From contig BCKC01000001.1 of the NCBI GenBank assembly GCA_001600455.1, positions 7,668,582 to 7,732,581 on the forward strand: 64,000 bases of DNA, given 5' to 3'. Every line of letters begins with the position of its first letter. Position 1 is the stretch's first letter. This document shows, in pieces, positions 31,236 through 42,809 of the stretch. This DNA comes from Endocalyx cinctus (taxonomy: Eukaryota > Ascomycota > Sordariomycetes > Amphisphaeriales > Apiosporaceae). A model generated the notes under the pieces. It was not told where the DNA came from. It saw only the letters and a program-made list of their open reading frames with translations, and did no database searches. The position numbers and the translations under genes are program-made.

Positions 31236-34210
31236 TCATCCCTGTACAACCGTCTCAACGGATTTTCCTCCCTCTTCATTGTTAACGCCTAATCCCACAG
31301 GTTTGTATTTATTAACTTCCTCCGCCACACCAGTCGTTCCATCTTCACCTTCATAGATTTCTTCCACCATTTCACCAGGCCTGCGTATAATTGGGCTAAA
31401 CTGTTCCACCTCTTCCACATCTTCTTCAGCCTCTCCGACTTCTGCCTCTTCGTCCTCTTCTTGGATCGTAATCTCGCCGCTCCGACGCGCCAATCCGCTA
31501 GCACTAGTGCTACGGCTGTGGCCATGACCATGATTACTACCACCTCCGTGGTTTCGGTTTCCTATCGAGTTTGCTAGTGCAAGAGTAGGACCCTTAAAGA
31601 TATTTCGCTTTCGCTTGGCGAACAGCACGGCCGGGCTACCAAACGGACTTGGTGAGCTAGGTGGGTTACCCGAAGACGTGTGCGAAGGCATACCCTCGTT
31701 AAAGGTTAGCGCTAGCGATGGCCCTCGTACTAGCCGGATATTGGACGGGAACGATGTGTTCGTAGGTGTGGCTGGAAGCACTTTTACCGAGTGATGCGGG
31801 GATCGACCGGGTGTTTTCGTGGTTGAAACGGATCCTGTAGAACTGGTCGAGCTTGCTTTCGAGTGTGTATGGTGATGATGGGGCATGGTTCGGATCGAGG
31901 ATAAAGAGGACGACGTCGATTTTCGCCCTCGAAGACCCGTAGAAGGTCGCCGAATCGTCCCACGTGGTGTGAGTGGTACTGGAGAGAGGGAGTGGCGCTT
32001 TGAGCTTGCCGAACTCAATCTAGGCGCTGCGAATTGATGCGTCTGAATCGGCGATGGGACCGGTTTCCTTGTCGGAACAGTGCCTGGGGTTCCTCCTTTG
32101 ACGTTGCCGTTGATAATCTTTGGCGACTTTTCACTATTTGGCACCCCTGGACCGGTATTCGTCGTATGGGGTCGGGGACTATTGTCTTTCGAGCTCTTGC
32201 CGCCGGATTGCCCATCCTTGTTCACCAAATTTGGCGTCGAGTGACTGCCGTGCCTGTTTGGTTTCACCTTTTTCGTGTTTTCGACGATCCAATGCGTCCA
32301 ATTTTTCCAAGTGGCAACAATGGCCTGCGACGGTTTTTTGCGAACCTTTTGCGGCTTACTCGGTTCAGGAGCTTGACCAACCCCTAGAGCGTCCGTCGTA
32401 GTTACCAGATGAAGCGTCGAACCCCTAGATCTGGCGCTTCGGAGGATACCTTCCTTCGGCGGTGGTATGGGACGTCTGGTCCTCGATGTACTGGCCGAAC
32501 GTAGTGAATCTTTATCTACCGGCGGAGGCGGCGTAGTGAGATCAGGGCTCAAGTTACTCGACTCAGGTAGATTAGGCAGGTCCGTGATGACAAGGTCACC
32601 GTAATGGGCACTTCTCCTCTCTGGCCTTCCTCGCGTTCTCGGTAGAGTCCTCTCTCCGTACATACCGGATCCCGTCGGATCTTCGTCAAGAATGGGGGCC
32701 ATGCGTTCGAGCTTGCTCGAAGCAGCTGACCAGCGACGTGAATTCCGGTTTTCCGACTCTTTTTCCTTTCGCCTTCTCTCGCGCCGCTTAGCTTTCCGTT
32801 CTTCTTTCTCGAGCAGTAATGTCCACCACCCCGCCAGCGCATCGCATCTTTGGGATAGGACGCTCTCTATCACGGCATCTATATCAACGCCCGCGCTTCG
32901 CATCCGGTGCAAACAATCTTTCTCCAACGGTGTAGCAAACGGGGCGGGTCGGTGAAGTTTTAGGATAGCTTGCTGTTGAGGCGCGTGCTCGGCAAGGAAC
33001 GGATGAGAGAGGATATCGGGGAGCGTCGGCCTAAGCAGAGGTCGCTTGGAAAGGAGTACTTTGATCAAGGAAACGGCATCGCCGGGGAGATGTTCGGGGT
33101 ACTTAGGTTCTTCGGTCAATATCTTCGTTCTCGTTACGTTGTCATCGTCATCGTCAAATGGTAGCTCGCCGCATAGCAAGGCATATAATATGACACCCAA
33201 ACTCCATACATCTACCTTCTCTCCAGCGTATTTTTCGCCCTTGAGCATCTCGGGCGCGGAATAGCACGGCGTGCCGCAGAATGTCTGCAGATAGTTCGCC
33301 TTCCCTTCATACTCGCGAGTAAATCCAAAATCGACCAATTTCACGTTTTCGTGTTTATCTAGCAAAATATTTTCGAGCTTCAGATCGCGGTGGACGCATG
33401 ATTGTTGGTGAACGTAAGAAACGGCGCCGACTAGCTGAGTAAAGGTTTTTTGAACCTTCTCGACGGGTAGACGTCCGTGTTTGATGAGATAGTTGTACAG
33501 TTCGTCACCTATCCATCAAGATCAGCATACTCGGGCATTTTTGGGAGGCCTAGCCTCGTTACCAGTTCGGTTCCTTCCACAACGTACCTGGGCAATATTC
33601 TAATACCAACCAAACAAGGGTTTCGGTTACTATAACTTCGTACAGGCGAGCAATGTGGGGATGGACAAATTGTCGATGATGATGTATTTCGCGGGCAAGA
33701 TTAGAGTCCTCCTTGTTGGCTGATTTAAGGACGACCTGCTGGGGGTTAGGATGGATCCCCAGGAGGCGGAAGCATCGGGTGTCGGATCAAACGAACCTTG
33801 GAACCATTTGTGAGTTTATGATGGGCGAGGTACACTTTTCCGAAAGAACCTTTTCCTATAAGCCTTCCCAAGGAATAGTTCCCCACATTCTTCAAGTCTT
33901 TATTCGAGAATTCACTAGACAGGGAGGATATATGATGAGTGGAAGCGGTAACTCGCAAGGAGTCTTGAGGTCGAACTTACTCGAGAAGTTCCTGGTACGA
34001 GTTGGCGAGCTGGGTACGGTGACGGGTCAGCGAGGAGGAACCGAGAGAGGGTCTCACAAGAAGAAGTGTCTCGCAAGAGGTGATACGCCGTCTGCGACCA
34101 CGCGACTATTGAAACTAACCTTTGCCTTCCTTCCCAGCGCCTCGGCCTTGATTCTATTCGCCTGCATGTCATTCAACTAACTACCTTCCCTTGACGATAT
34201 CGACAACCAT
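31236..34210 (-). CDS. Serine/threonine protein kinase, CAMK-like, Kin4 type
   Basis: Five exons (34210..34185, 34091..33981, 33914..33797, 33735..33588, 33508..31236) give 891 aa. The first exon is uncertain; an alternative ATG at 34172 would need a 28-nt intron, too short to be likely. Before the kinase domain is LTRHRTQLANSYQELL. Kinase landmarks: LIGKGSFGKVYLA (glycine loop), VVLK (ATP lysine), LVLEYCPGDELYNYL (hinge), CVHRDLKLENILL (catalytic loop), KLVDFGFT and FCGTPCYSAPEML (activation segment). The 500-residue C-terminal region is basic, Ser/Pro-rich and low complexity, with a glycine-histidine stretch and an acidic patch near the end. Yeast Kin4 acts in the spindle position checkpoint; this assignment is by resemblance of the catalytic domain, and another CAMKL kinase remains possible. 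Confidence 0.88.
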
Positions 34211-36184
34211 CGAAAAGGCCAGTCTGGGATAAAGGATAACGGAGGTAGGTTTACTTTGTCGTGTCTAGGGAGGAGGTATTAAGGGTAGGTTAAGCGGTCG
34301 AAGGGGCAAGATAGCGACGAGCTTTCGATTGAACACTTTTGCTCATGAAGATCTAGAAAGGCTATAGTTGAGACCTAAGACTAAGACCAGGGTCGGACGG
34401 CCGAGTGGATGAGCAGGATAGAAGCTGGCTGGAAAGATGGGCAGTTAATTATCGAATGTCTCTCTAGTCTTTGTAGCAATGTCTCAATGTCTCAGATCCG
34501 TACGAGGATATCGAAATGTGTAGCCAGAAGCGCAGGTATGGTCTAGTGGAGGCCGAAGAAATAATATTATCTTACAACAGTTGATGATCGTTTATCATAA
34601 GGCTTTGAAGCTAAATCAGATTTAATACAACGTAGCTAAAATAAGGCAGAAACGAGGGTAGAGAAGTAGAGTAGGATAGATTAAGTAGTTCGGAATAGTA
34701 GATTTTCAACGAAACTAGTAGATTTAGGTATGATCTGATCTGGTCTGGTCTGGTCTGACCTGAACTGATGTTTTCTTGTTTACAAAAAAAAAAAAAAAGA
34801 AAAAGAAAATAAAGGTGAAAATACAGATTATTAATAAGGAGAAAAAAAAAAAGAGAACAACTTGGGGGAATTAAAATAAAAAAGGAGAAAAAAAAATTAT
34901 ATATACTCAGTATATATAATATATTTAGTAAAATGCGAAATGACAGGGGAGATTCGAAGTCAAAACGTTAAGGACCTGAAGGACCCAGCACCTGACAGGG
35001 CTGGGACTGGGGATTTAATTATTGATAGGCCCTTGTGAAATTGTAGATCTATGCCAAATCCTCTTATTTATCTGAAGTTGGTGATGTGATGGACCTGTGG
35101 AGTAGCTCTGTAACTATCTACTCACATCCATGGATCCATTATAAGTATTTACCTACCAGCGCTACACGTAAGGTCATCATGTACGGAGTACGGAGTGCTA
35201 GAATTAATTTGATAGGTTGCTTGAAGTACGTACCTATACATACTTAAGCGTATACTACTGTTAGGTAGATACTACACTGTGACTCAAAGTATTAGTGATT
35301 GTTAATGAGTATATTTCAGTTAACATACTGTAGAATGTACCTCTAGGTAGGTATATTGCGTAGAATGTGGTTAAGTGCAAGCAGAGTTTCTTGGGCCTGT
35401 GGCTTAGTTGAGAGAAGTACCCGTAGTATTTCTAGTACTATGTAAAAAGCACATCGCATCCAATAGTAGGATAGCTTATGCCTGTACATGGTAAATTAAT
35501 AGCCCATTTCACCATCGATGCGAGTGGTTTTTTTTTTTTTTTTTGGAAAAGAGCAGTTTAATATCTAGATTCACACATGAATTCACAAATGGATTCACAA
35601 TTAAAGATTCAGTATTAAATACGATTCCTAATATATATATATATATATGCATCTAATCTAGACTATCAACATCTCGTAAGACCTCGGGAACAGATATATG
35701 GTATCCTTCACTGCACCTTTTAATTCAATAAATGGATACATATGGATATGAACGTGACATCACACCAATGATCCCCCCGGTTTCCAGAGCTATGTATTGA
35801 GAATCTCCAAATCATCGTATCTAGATTAACCTAGGTTTCTATATCAAGTTATCACTTCCATATTCTTGTCTTGGTGGAGTATTCCCCTACCTCATAGGAT
35901 GAGGAGGTGAATCCCAACGTTATAAGCTTCCTCCTCTACCCCACGCCCGGCAGATTATACTATCCAGTACAGGAGAAAAGCCTAAATGCCGAGTTTAAGA
36001 ATGGACAGCTTGACTACTCGGTCAGCATGGGGTTAGATGTGATATCCATCTATGGATATAAGTATTCTAGAACATCGAACTACCTATCCACATGACATTG
36101 TTTTCATATTTCTTACTCTTACGAAAAGTCTTAGAAACGTTACTTGAAAACTGATAGTTATAGTCGTCGTTTATCAACATCACC
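34211..36184. other. 2-kb AT-rich intergenic region with simple repeats
   Basis: Holds a (TGGTC)-type repeat (34733-34767), A-rich tracts (34784-34900), an 18-T run (35527-35544) and a TA microsatellite (35630-35648). A 62-codon open frame at 35907 is unsupported. The first few hundred bases are the 5' region of the kinase gene, the last ones that of the P450. Confidence 0.5.
34733..34767. repeat. Pentanucleotide (TCTGG)-type repeat
   Basis: Short imperfect tandem array of CTGGT/TCTGG units, ending in diverged copies (CTGACC, CTGAAC). Confidence 0.75.
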
Positions 36185-38145
36185 ATGATATTCAACGATT
36201 TGTTCTATAAAATTCAACCATGGCAACTGATTCCATCAATTTTAGGACTCGGTATAATTGCTTTAATCGCTGACTATGCTTATATGCTATGGCTTCGATC
36301 AAAAATGGTATATCCCCTTTCTCCTTTTGCTCTGGTCAACTCAATCGAAGAACACGACGAAACACTAAAACATCTTAATGCTAGCCTCCCGGCCCCTTCC
36401 CTTGGCCCGTAGTAGGAAATACTTTCATGTTACCAGACAATAAACCGTGGATATGGTTCGAAGAGCTGTCGAAAAGATACGATGCGCAACTCATCACGAT
36501 ATGGATTGGGCGGTAAGGAGACGATTCACCATGTCGGTTGATTTTTAACTTTGTGCCGTATATTTCACGTCGAAGCTAATATATCCACGGCCAAAGAAAT
36601 CCGACGATTTGGATTAACGACGCTTGGGCGGCTTCTGAATTGTTCGAGAAACGAGCCGGGATTTACTCCTCACGCCCCCGCATGCTCGTCTTTGCCGAGT
36701 TAGGCGCGGGCCAGGATAACTTGCTGAATATGTACACTACCACCCCCGAGCAACGGGACCGCTGGCGTGTTCATCGAAGACTCATTCACAACGGCGTCGG
36801 CGTGCAATCCGTTCGAAGGTATCGCGATTTTCAGAATAACGAGAGCCGGGTGGTGGCGTATGATCTGCTTCGGAGGCCGGACGACTACGTGAAGCACTTC
36901 GAACGATACGCTACCAGCGTAGTATCCATCATAGCCTTTGGCCGTCGCGTCGAGAGCTGGGACGACCCTATCATTACCGAGGTAATTGCCATGATGCACC
37001 TCGCCGCCGACCTAAACGTTCCCGGCAAGACCTTTCCCATGCTCATGGAAACTTTCCCCTTCTTGGCGCGCTTCCCCAACGAGATCGCCCCCTGGAAACA
37101 CGGGCTTGACAAAAAGCGCGCTTTCCATTTCTTCTACGCCCTCGCCGACGAAGCCGTGAAACAGGAAGGCCACGACGACTCCTTCGTGAGTCATCTGTTT
37201 TCGGAGAGAGCCAAGTACAATCTTCAAGAAGCCGAGATTTCCTCCCTTACCGGAAACCTGTTCGGCGCAGGCTCCGACACCAGCAGTAGCACCCTCATCA
37301 CCTTCCTATTAGCGTGCTGCGCGTTCCCCGAGACCCTCGTCCCGGCGTGGGAGGAACTCGATCGCGTCGTCGGTTCCCGGCGAAGTCCTTCGTGGGAGGA
37401 CGAGGAGAACTTGCCGTACATTAAGGCGTTTCTGAAAGAAGTATTCCGCTGGCGATCTGTCGCCATTATCGGCGGTCAGCCCCACGCGCCGACCCAGGAC
37501 GACCACTACAAGGGCTGGCTTGTTCCGAAGGGCACCTGGATTCAGGGTAACGTTTGGGCCATCCACCACAACGAACGCGAGTTTCCCGACCCGGATCGTT
37601 TTAATCCTAACAGGTTCCTCCGGGGACACCCAGACAGTCGTCCGTTCCCTGGCGAGAGGGGTTACATGACTTTCGGCTGGGGAAGGAGGGCCTGCTCCGG
37701 ACAAGCCTTAGCGGAACAAGGCACCTGGATTACGATCGCGAGAATTCTATGGGCATTTAACATCCAGAAGAAGAAGCGGGCGGACGGAAGTGTAGTTGAA
37801 GTAGATATATTCAATTATACGTGAGTCGTGCCTGCCCAGTTTCCAATCATATTTTAACTACCTCTTGTTCAATCATAGTGGAGAACAAAGTCTTGCGAGC
37901 TATCCCCAGAAACTAATTGATTGCCTGTTCATAGGAACGGACTGAACATGCGTCCTCGGCCCTTTGAGTGCAGCATTACGCCCCGGAGCGAGGAAATTCG
38001 TCAAACCATCGAGCGAGAGGGTGTGAGCGCACTGGGGGAGCTCGAACAGTATCGAGGTGAAACAAAATACAGAATGTCGACATTTTATTCACGTAACGAT
38101 GTCGCGATGGATCTCTACGGGGACGAGAACAAGACCGCTTCATAA
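36185..38145 (+). CDS. Cytochrome P450 monooxygenase (microsomal)
   Basis: Four exons (36185..36307, 36385..36512, 36597..37820, 37935..38145) give 561 aa with agreeing phases. An N-terminal membrane anchor covers about residues 14-36 (LIPSILGLGIIALIADYAYM). The proline-rich hinge PPGPFPWPVVGN is rebuilt across intron 1. Core motifs: I-helix LFGAGSDTSSS (AGxDT oxygen-activation), K-helix KEVFRWR (ExxR), then FNPNRFL, and the haem loop FGWGRRACSGQ with the thiolate cysteine at residue 450. It resembles fungal multi-specific E-class P450s that oxidise small molecules at the ER with a P450 reductase. No synthase, transporter or regulator is adjacent, so the substrate cannot be inferred. Confidence 0.93.
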
Positions 38146-38380
38146 CAAGCTGACACTGGTTTCAGAACGGTGTAGATTATATCTCGAAGGCATATATCCA
38201 AACGTCTATGAAGCTTTTCAACCTCATTTCTGTTATTCAGATAATGTCCTTAGGTTGCACGGCCTTATAAGTATCTTATTGCATTACGTCGTATTCGTAA
38301 TTCCCAATTCATTATTCAACACCACACTCTTCTGATGAATCGTGACGTGGTATAGCCAATCCAAGAAAAGAACCCCTTGG

Positions 38381-39223
38381 TTAGGTTATGTTAACCGACG
38401 GTGGTAAACGAGGCGGCGGTTCCCAGCGTAAGACCGCTTCTCCGTGAATTTCTCCGCGAATTTCGACGGCTTTTTCGTACGCCTGCATTATCTTAGAACA
38501 ATAGACGTCGTATAGATCGTCGAGTATCTGGTCTTGGCAAGTCTGTAGTGCCTGTCGCTGGCACACGAAGCAAACGTTGCACAGCTTTTTCGAGGGATCT
38601 TCGTTCTTATTCCTCTTCTTCTCGTATGCACATATTTTTCGATATGTCTCCTGAATTCGGATGAGTGCCAACGTCGATATATGTAGAATCGGGTTTCGTC
38701 TCGCGAGCTCGAGACGTAAATTGGCTTTGATCTTCTTCACGTGCGGACACTTCTGCCACTGCTTTTTTAGCTGTGGTGGACCTAGGATGCCTTGCTTCTC
38801 AAGCTCTTTCGTGTTGCTGGCTTGCAATTGATCCATCTCGTGTTTTGCTATCTTCAAAGCCGCTCCGTATTCACTTCTGTACGCCACTTCTAGCTTGTTC
38901 CGCTCGAAGGTGTACCGGGCTACCGGGTGCTTTTCCGCCCAATTACTGCCTTCGGCCTCGCTTTCACCTCTTAGGAGCCATTTTTCGGCCCTTCGCGGCT
39001 TTTTCAAAGAGCTGGGACCAGCGATTCCTCCCGTCTCTGTTCGCACACAGTAGTTATCATGTTTCGCTTCGTCTTCGGGGTTTTTGTGCCATTCGTCAGT
39101 CCAGTCTGGCATAGGTGGCGATTCACATTCTTCGGGAATGTGGCTCATACGGTCGATTTCCTTGCCTCGAGCGGAACATAATTTTCTTTCGTGCTTCAAG
39201 GGATCCCGTACAAGATATGTCAT
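38381..39223 (-). CDS. Hypothetical soluble protein with cysteine-rich C-terminal motif
   Basis: A single exon of 280 aa. Start is MTYLVRDPLKHERKL; the in-frame ATG at 39313 would add 30 residues encoded largely by a TA microsatellite. The protein is charged and mainly helical in appearance, with no signal peptide or membrane segment. Residues about 80-180 are Lys/Glu-rich. A cluster, KLCNVCFVCQRQALQTCQD, has CxxCxxC plus a further cysteine and might bind metal. I do not recognise a family. It is convergent with the P450 gene (235 bp apart). The long uninterrupted frame with sensible codon use argues for a real gene. Confidence 0.6.
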   Translation of the reverse strand: MTYLVRDPLKHERKLCSARGKEIDRMSHIPEECESPPMPDWTDEWHKNPEDEAKHDNYCVRTETGGIAGPSSLKKPRRAEKWLLRGESEAEGSNWAEKHPVARYTFERNKLEVAYRSEYGAALKIAKHEMDQLQASNTKELEKQGILGPPQLKKQWQKCPHVKKIKANLRLELARRNPILHISTLALIRIQETYRKICAYEKKRNKNEDPSKKLCNVCFVCQRQALQTCQDQILDDLYDVYCSKIMQAYEKAVEIRGEIHGEAVLRWEPPPRLPPSVNIT

Positions 39224-40756
39224 TGTGAATTGAAACGTATATATATATATATAACTACCAGTAACTATATCTTTACCTATGGATGAAAGACTGATACCAT
39301 TGTTATCGGACAAGAAATGATATGGTTTTCATGGTGTATGGTAGATTAAGTCTAGTCCATCTTCTTGTTGATTAGTAGGACAATCCAACATGTATACCAA
39401 ATATTCAACGTTAATAAATCTCACGCCGTCGTATACATCTTTCCCAATTTGTTTTGTTTATCAAGGTCTTTTTAAGCGGTGCATACTTTGGCGTAGTATT
39501 ATGAACTTATTCATCAAGCCAATCCCATATTTTCTCGAGCTTGGTTTGTCTATTTACACATACTATCGATATATGAGAACATAACTTGGTGTTTATTTTG
39601 ACTGGGCTGTGATAGTATAATACGTCATGTCTCTTCAGTACCAAAACAGAAAGCTACAATTGATGAACTTGCATGATGACAGTTGAGCTAGTGTGCAAGT
39701 AACCTCACACTTCGACACATCTATATTGGCCTAGACTATCATTTCAAAGACTACTCAGTATCTACTTTTAGTTAATCGCAATATGTGGTATCTAGAGATG
39801 ATATTTAAGCCACATAGTGCGAGGCCGGGAAAATTCCATGTATAGGGTGTGGTTGATTGAATTGAAAGTAAAGTTTCCATGGACTGGTCCATTTGAATGT
39901 GACTAAGCGCCATTGATTGAAACCTCCTACCCCTTCTTGACCCTCGAATGTGTATACCACGCCAGCAGTAGAACAATACAGTTCAAACGAAGGATAGTTC
40001 AGCTCTAAATTATCATCCAAAGGCAGACATAGGAACCTTGACGAGTTTTTTTTTTTTTTTTTCCCAAGAATTGCTTGATAATGAAGACCACCCTCTCGAG
40101 AATAGACTTTGCTCTTTATGACAAGGGACTTCGAAGGGGTAATCCTCATCCCAGTGGACACGAAGTTTCGTCTGGGTTGCTTATCATAGACAAACAAAAG
40201 TATGACATATTTCGCCCGTTAAGCAATCGTTTATTCTTTTTCAAACCACACATAATTATAAGAGCGTCATCCCGATACTCACATGCCATCGGATACCTAT
40301 TTCTTCCCACTTCGATGCATACCTGTACGACGTGAGCACCTGATTCCCCCTTAATTCGATCGACATGTCTCCACCAGTATGTACCCGACGGGTAGTCTCG
40401 TACGTCGCCACCGTCATTTCTCGTATCGACTTGTCTACATCGCGTCTCGGAAGAAGGCTAAAGCCGGTGACCTACAGAATGAGGCGAAACGCCGTTTGTT
40501 AGCTACCTACTACTACGTGAATGTTTGCTCTGTTTTGGGGCCGCTTCCTAAAACTTTGCAACGCAGATCCCGTGGTTGGGACAATTTGTATAGGGGAAAA
40601 TAAGTATAAAATGGGCGTATCCTGCGTGGAGTCATGCTCTTTCCGAAGTTCTTCGTACTTCACCTCTCAATTTTAAATATTCGAACCAACTTATTTACAC
40701 ACACGCGCGCGCGCAGTTCATTATCAAGCCAACAGCCACGCATCGAATTATTCATC
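39224..40756. other. 1.5-kb intergenic region
   Basis: TA microsatellite at 39238-39253 and a 16-T run at 40047-40062. A 130-codon minus-strand frame (40197..39805) and its neighbour have a protein-like stretch but no recognisable domain and are interrupted by the homopolymer; a decayed gene is possible. A CA/CG dinucleotide tract (40697-40715) lies 40 bp before the next start codon. Confidence 0.45.
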
Positions 40757-41056
40757 ATGCCCGGAAGCAAAGGACATGGAAAGGCTATGACGCCTTCCGC
40801 AGCCTCTCATATCCAATCTAGTCAGGTTCGTTACACTTCTTTCATTCTCGAGATGCCTTCTAGTAGGCAAAATAGCTGATACACGATACAGGCACGGAGC
40901 GGCGGCGATATGTCGTCGAGCGGATTTTCCGCCCGTGCCCAGGCGGCTGGAGCTCGTAACTCCAACACTGGGTATTCTTCCTACGGTCATCACGTCAACA
41001 ATGGCAAATCTGGTGGTTACAACTTAAACGCCAGCTCCGGCCAAAAGAGAGGATAG
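40757..41056 (+). CDS. Small SMP-like (seed maturation protein type) fungal protein
   Basis: Exons 40757..40825 and 40892..41056 (66-nt intron, phase 0) give 77 aa. The sequence MTPSAASHIQSSQ, then a Gly/Ser stretch, then FSARAQAAGARN matches the short repeat of small fungal proteins resembling plant seed maturation (LEA/SMP) domains, in which AA-x-RIQS and FxARAQAA are characteristic. The remainder is Gly/Ser/Asn-rich and highly hydrophilic. No signal peptide. It is probably an abundant, disordered cytosolic protein of stress or dormant cells, by analogy with LEA proteins. The two-exon model and small size mean it is easy to miss. Confidence 0.75.
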
Positions 41057-41771
41057 ACCCATGTGCTGGGTCCATTTTCCTGCAACTCACAATTTTAGCT
41101 GCAGAAAGATTTCAGGCTTAGGGGCCGAGTAGAGAAAGGGGGAAAAAAGAAGAGAGAGAAAAGTCTCCGGAGGAAGGAAATCAGCAATCGTTTAAAACCA
41201 TTTTGTTCTTAACTTGGCTGGGATTATCAATTAATTAGATCCTATTCGACATCCACATTCTCTAAATGTTACACACTTCACTTACTCCGCACTTAGCAAA
41301 TTCAATTTCATAAAGTATCCTGTCCTGTTCCGTCCTCGTTTCTCGAGCTTAAAATCCGATACGGGAAGCACAGAAGACATAAAGAGTCGTGATGTCGATA
41401 TTATGATATCTCTTTCATACTGTAGGTAGTAGAAAAGATATAACCTGGCTCGGGGAAGGTCTCCGTCGGATTTAATATACTCAATTTAAGCTATTTGGGT
41501 CCTTATTGGCCATGTAGTGGATGCGAAAGCTGTTGGATATACTACAGCGTGTAACGATGGGCGGTTAAAACGGCAGTTAGAGAAGTACGTACGGTGGGTG
41601 ATTTAAGATTCAAATATATTTCCCATAAATATCCCCTGCGAGGTGCTAGTGATTCACGTTTGAGAAGGAGGAGAATACGATCTAGATAGTGTTGCCAAAT
41701 AAAAGATTTTTTTTTTATTAGCTGGCAATTCATTTCATCAAACTTCTTAAGTTCACGGAGGAACTGCGACA
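41057..41771. other. 715-bp intergenic region
   Basis: 3' flank of the SMP-like gene and promoter of the DUF8021-like gene. Purine-rich tract at 41133-41180; no other feature. Confidence 0.5.
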
Positions 41772-42659
41772 ATGTTTTCCAAACTGATCATCACTGGCGC
41801 TTTCTTCGCAGCCGGCGCCACGGCGCACTGCCAGCTGTCTATGATACAAGAGGTGACGGCTCAGTATGTAGAGGCGCAGAGGGAGGGCTCGATCGCCCCG
41901 ATGGAGATGCTCCCGAGCAACGTAAGCTACAGCGAAAACGGCCGGCTCATGGGCATCGCGACGGGAATACTTTCCACGCCGATCGAACCGGACCACGTAC
42001 GCAGCGTCCACGACGCCGAGGGGTGCACCACGTTCACCGAGATCATCGCGGCCGCCGACGAACACCCCTACGTTATCGGCACGCGCTTCACGATGGCCGA
42101 GTCGGGCCACGAGATCGAGTCCGTCGAGTCCATTGTCACGGACTCCGGAGACTGGCTTTTCAACGCTACCGGCTACTTGCACTACAATTCTCTTGAAAAC
42201 TGGGATCCTATTCCGGAGGATGAGCGAGATTCCCGCGAAACGATACAAGCCGCGGGCGACGCGTACTTCGACCGCTTCGCAAACGTGAATTTAACCGTGC
42301 CGTTTGGTACCCCGTGCGCTCGGCTCGAGGGGGGCGCTTACACTGATAGCACCGAGGAGGGAGTGGAGAATACCTGTAGCCTAGGAATACCGACGACTCC
42401 GATCGTAGTCACGAACAGACGGTACGTGGTGGACGAAGAGATGGGAGTCGTTAACATTTACCTAGGATTCCCGGGGATTGATCTCACGGTGGCGGATCAG
42501 GCGATGCCCGATAGCCACACATTTCGAGTAGAGAATGGAGAGATCAGGTACGTTCATACCGTTACGGCTTGCGTCACAGATGGCTGTGGGTTTAACTCGA
42601 CGATAATCCCCACGCGGATGCGCTCAAGGGCGATACGCAGGAGCTATCAGCTATTCTGA
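41772..42659 (+). CDS. Secreted DUF8021-like (SnoaL-fold-like) protein
   Basis: A single exon of 295 aa. Signal peptide MFSKLIITGAFFAAGATA. Two successive alpha+beta segments follow: residues about 22-150 (VTAQYVEAQREGS, then FNATGYLHY) and 155-285 (QAAGDAYFDRFANVNLTVPF, then TNRRYVVDEEMGVVNIYLGF and DSHTFRVENGEIRYVHTVTA). This layout is that of the fungal extracellular DUF8021 group, whose helices and strands resemble the SnoaL/NTF2 cone fold. Cysteines and N-glycosylation sequons (NVS, NAT, NLT) support secretion. Activity is unknown. A decayed relative is present at 59.5-60.2 kb. It is convergent with the SDR gene, 150 bp away. Confidence 0.8.
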   Translation: MFSKLIITGAFFAAGATAHCQLSMIQEVTAQYVEAQREGSIAPMEMLPSNVSYSENGRLMGIATGILSTPIEPDHVRSVHDAEGCTTFTEIIAAADEHPYVIGTRFTMAESGHEIESVESIVTDSGDWLFNATGYLHYNSLENWDPIPEDERDSRETIQAAGDAYFDRFANVNLTVPFGTPCARLEGGAYTDSTEEGVENTCSLGIPTTPIVVTNRRYVVDEEMGVVNIYLGFPGIDLTVADQAMPDSHTFRVENGEIRYVHTVTACVTDGCGFNSTIIPTRMRSRAIRRSYQLF

Positions 42660-42809
42660 TGCTTAATTTGGGATGATGTATGTACAAGACATTCAATTCG
42701 GCTCCGGGGCATTTGTATGCCACTTCACATCTTCCTAGCTGCAGAGTAAAAGTGGACAGAAGAAGGAAAATAAGACTTGTTTAATTGTCTTGATAGAATG
42801 TGGTTTGAA

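Noticed and set aside
34733..35648. Repeat-rich intergenic DNA as a transposon or centromere-like element
   Set aside because: Only simple microsatellites and homopolymers; no terminal repeats, target duplications or transposase/reverse-transcriptase motifs.
39224..39313. Upstream in-frame ATG for the orphan 280-aa protein
   Set aside because: The added residues are again encoded partly by a TA microsatellite; MTYLVRD is the more natural start.
39755..40197. 130-codon minus frame with a protein-like stretch (ELYCSTAGVVYTFEGQEG)
   Set aside because: Broken by a T16 homopolymer and no family recognised; kept only as a possible relic in the intergenic note.
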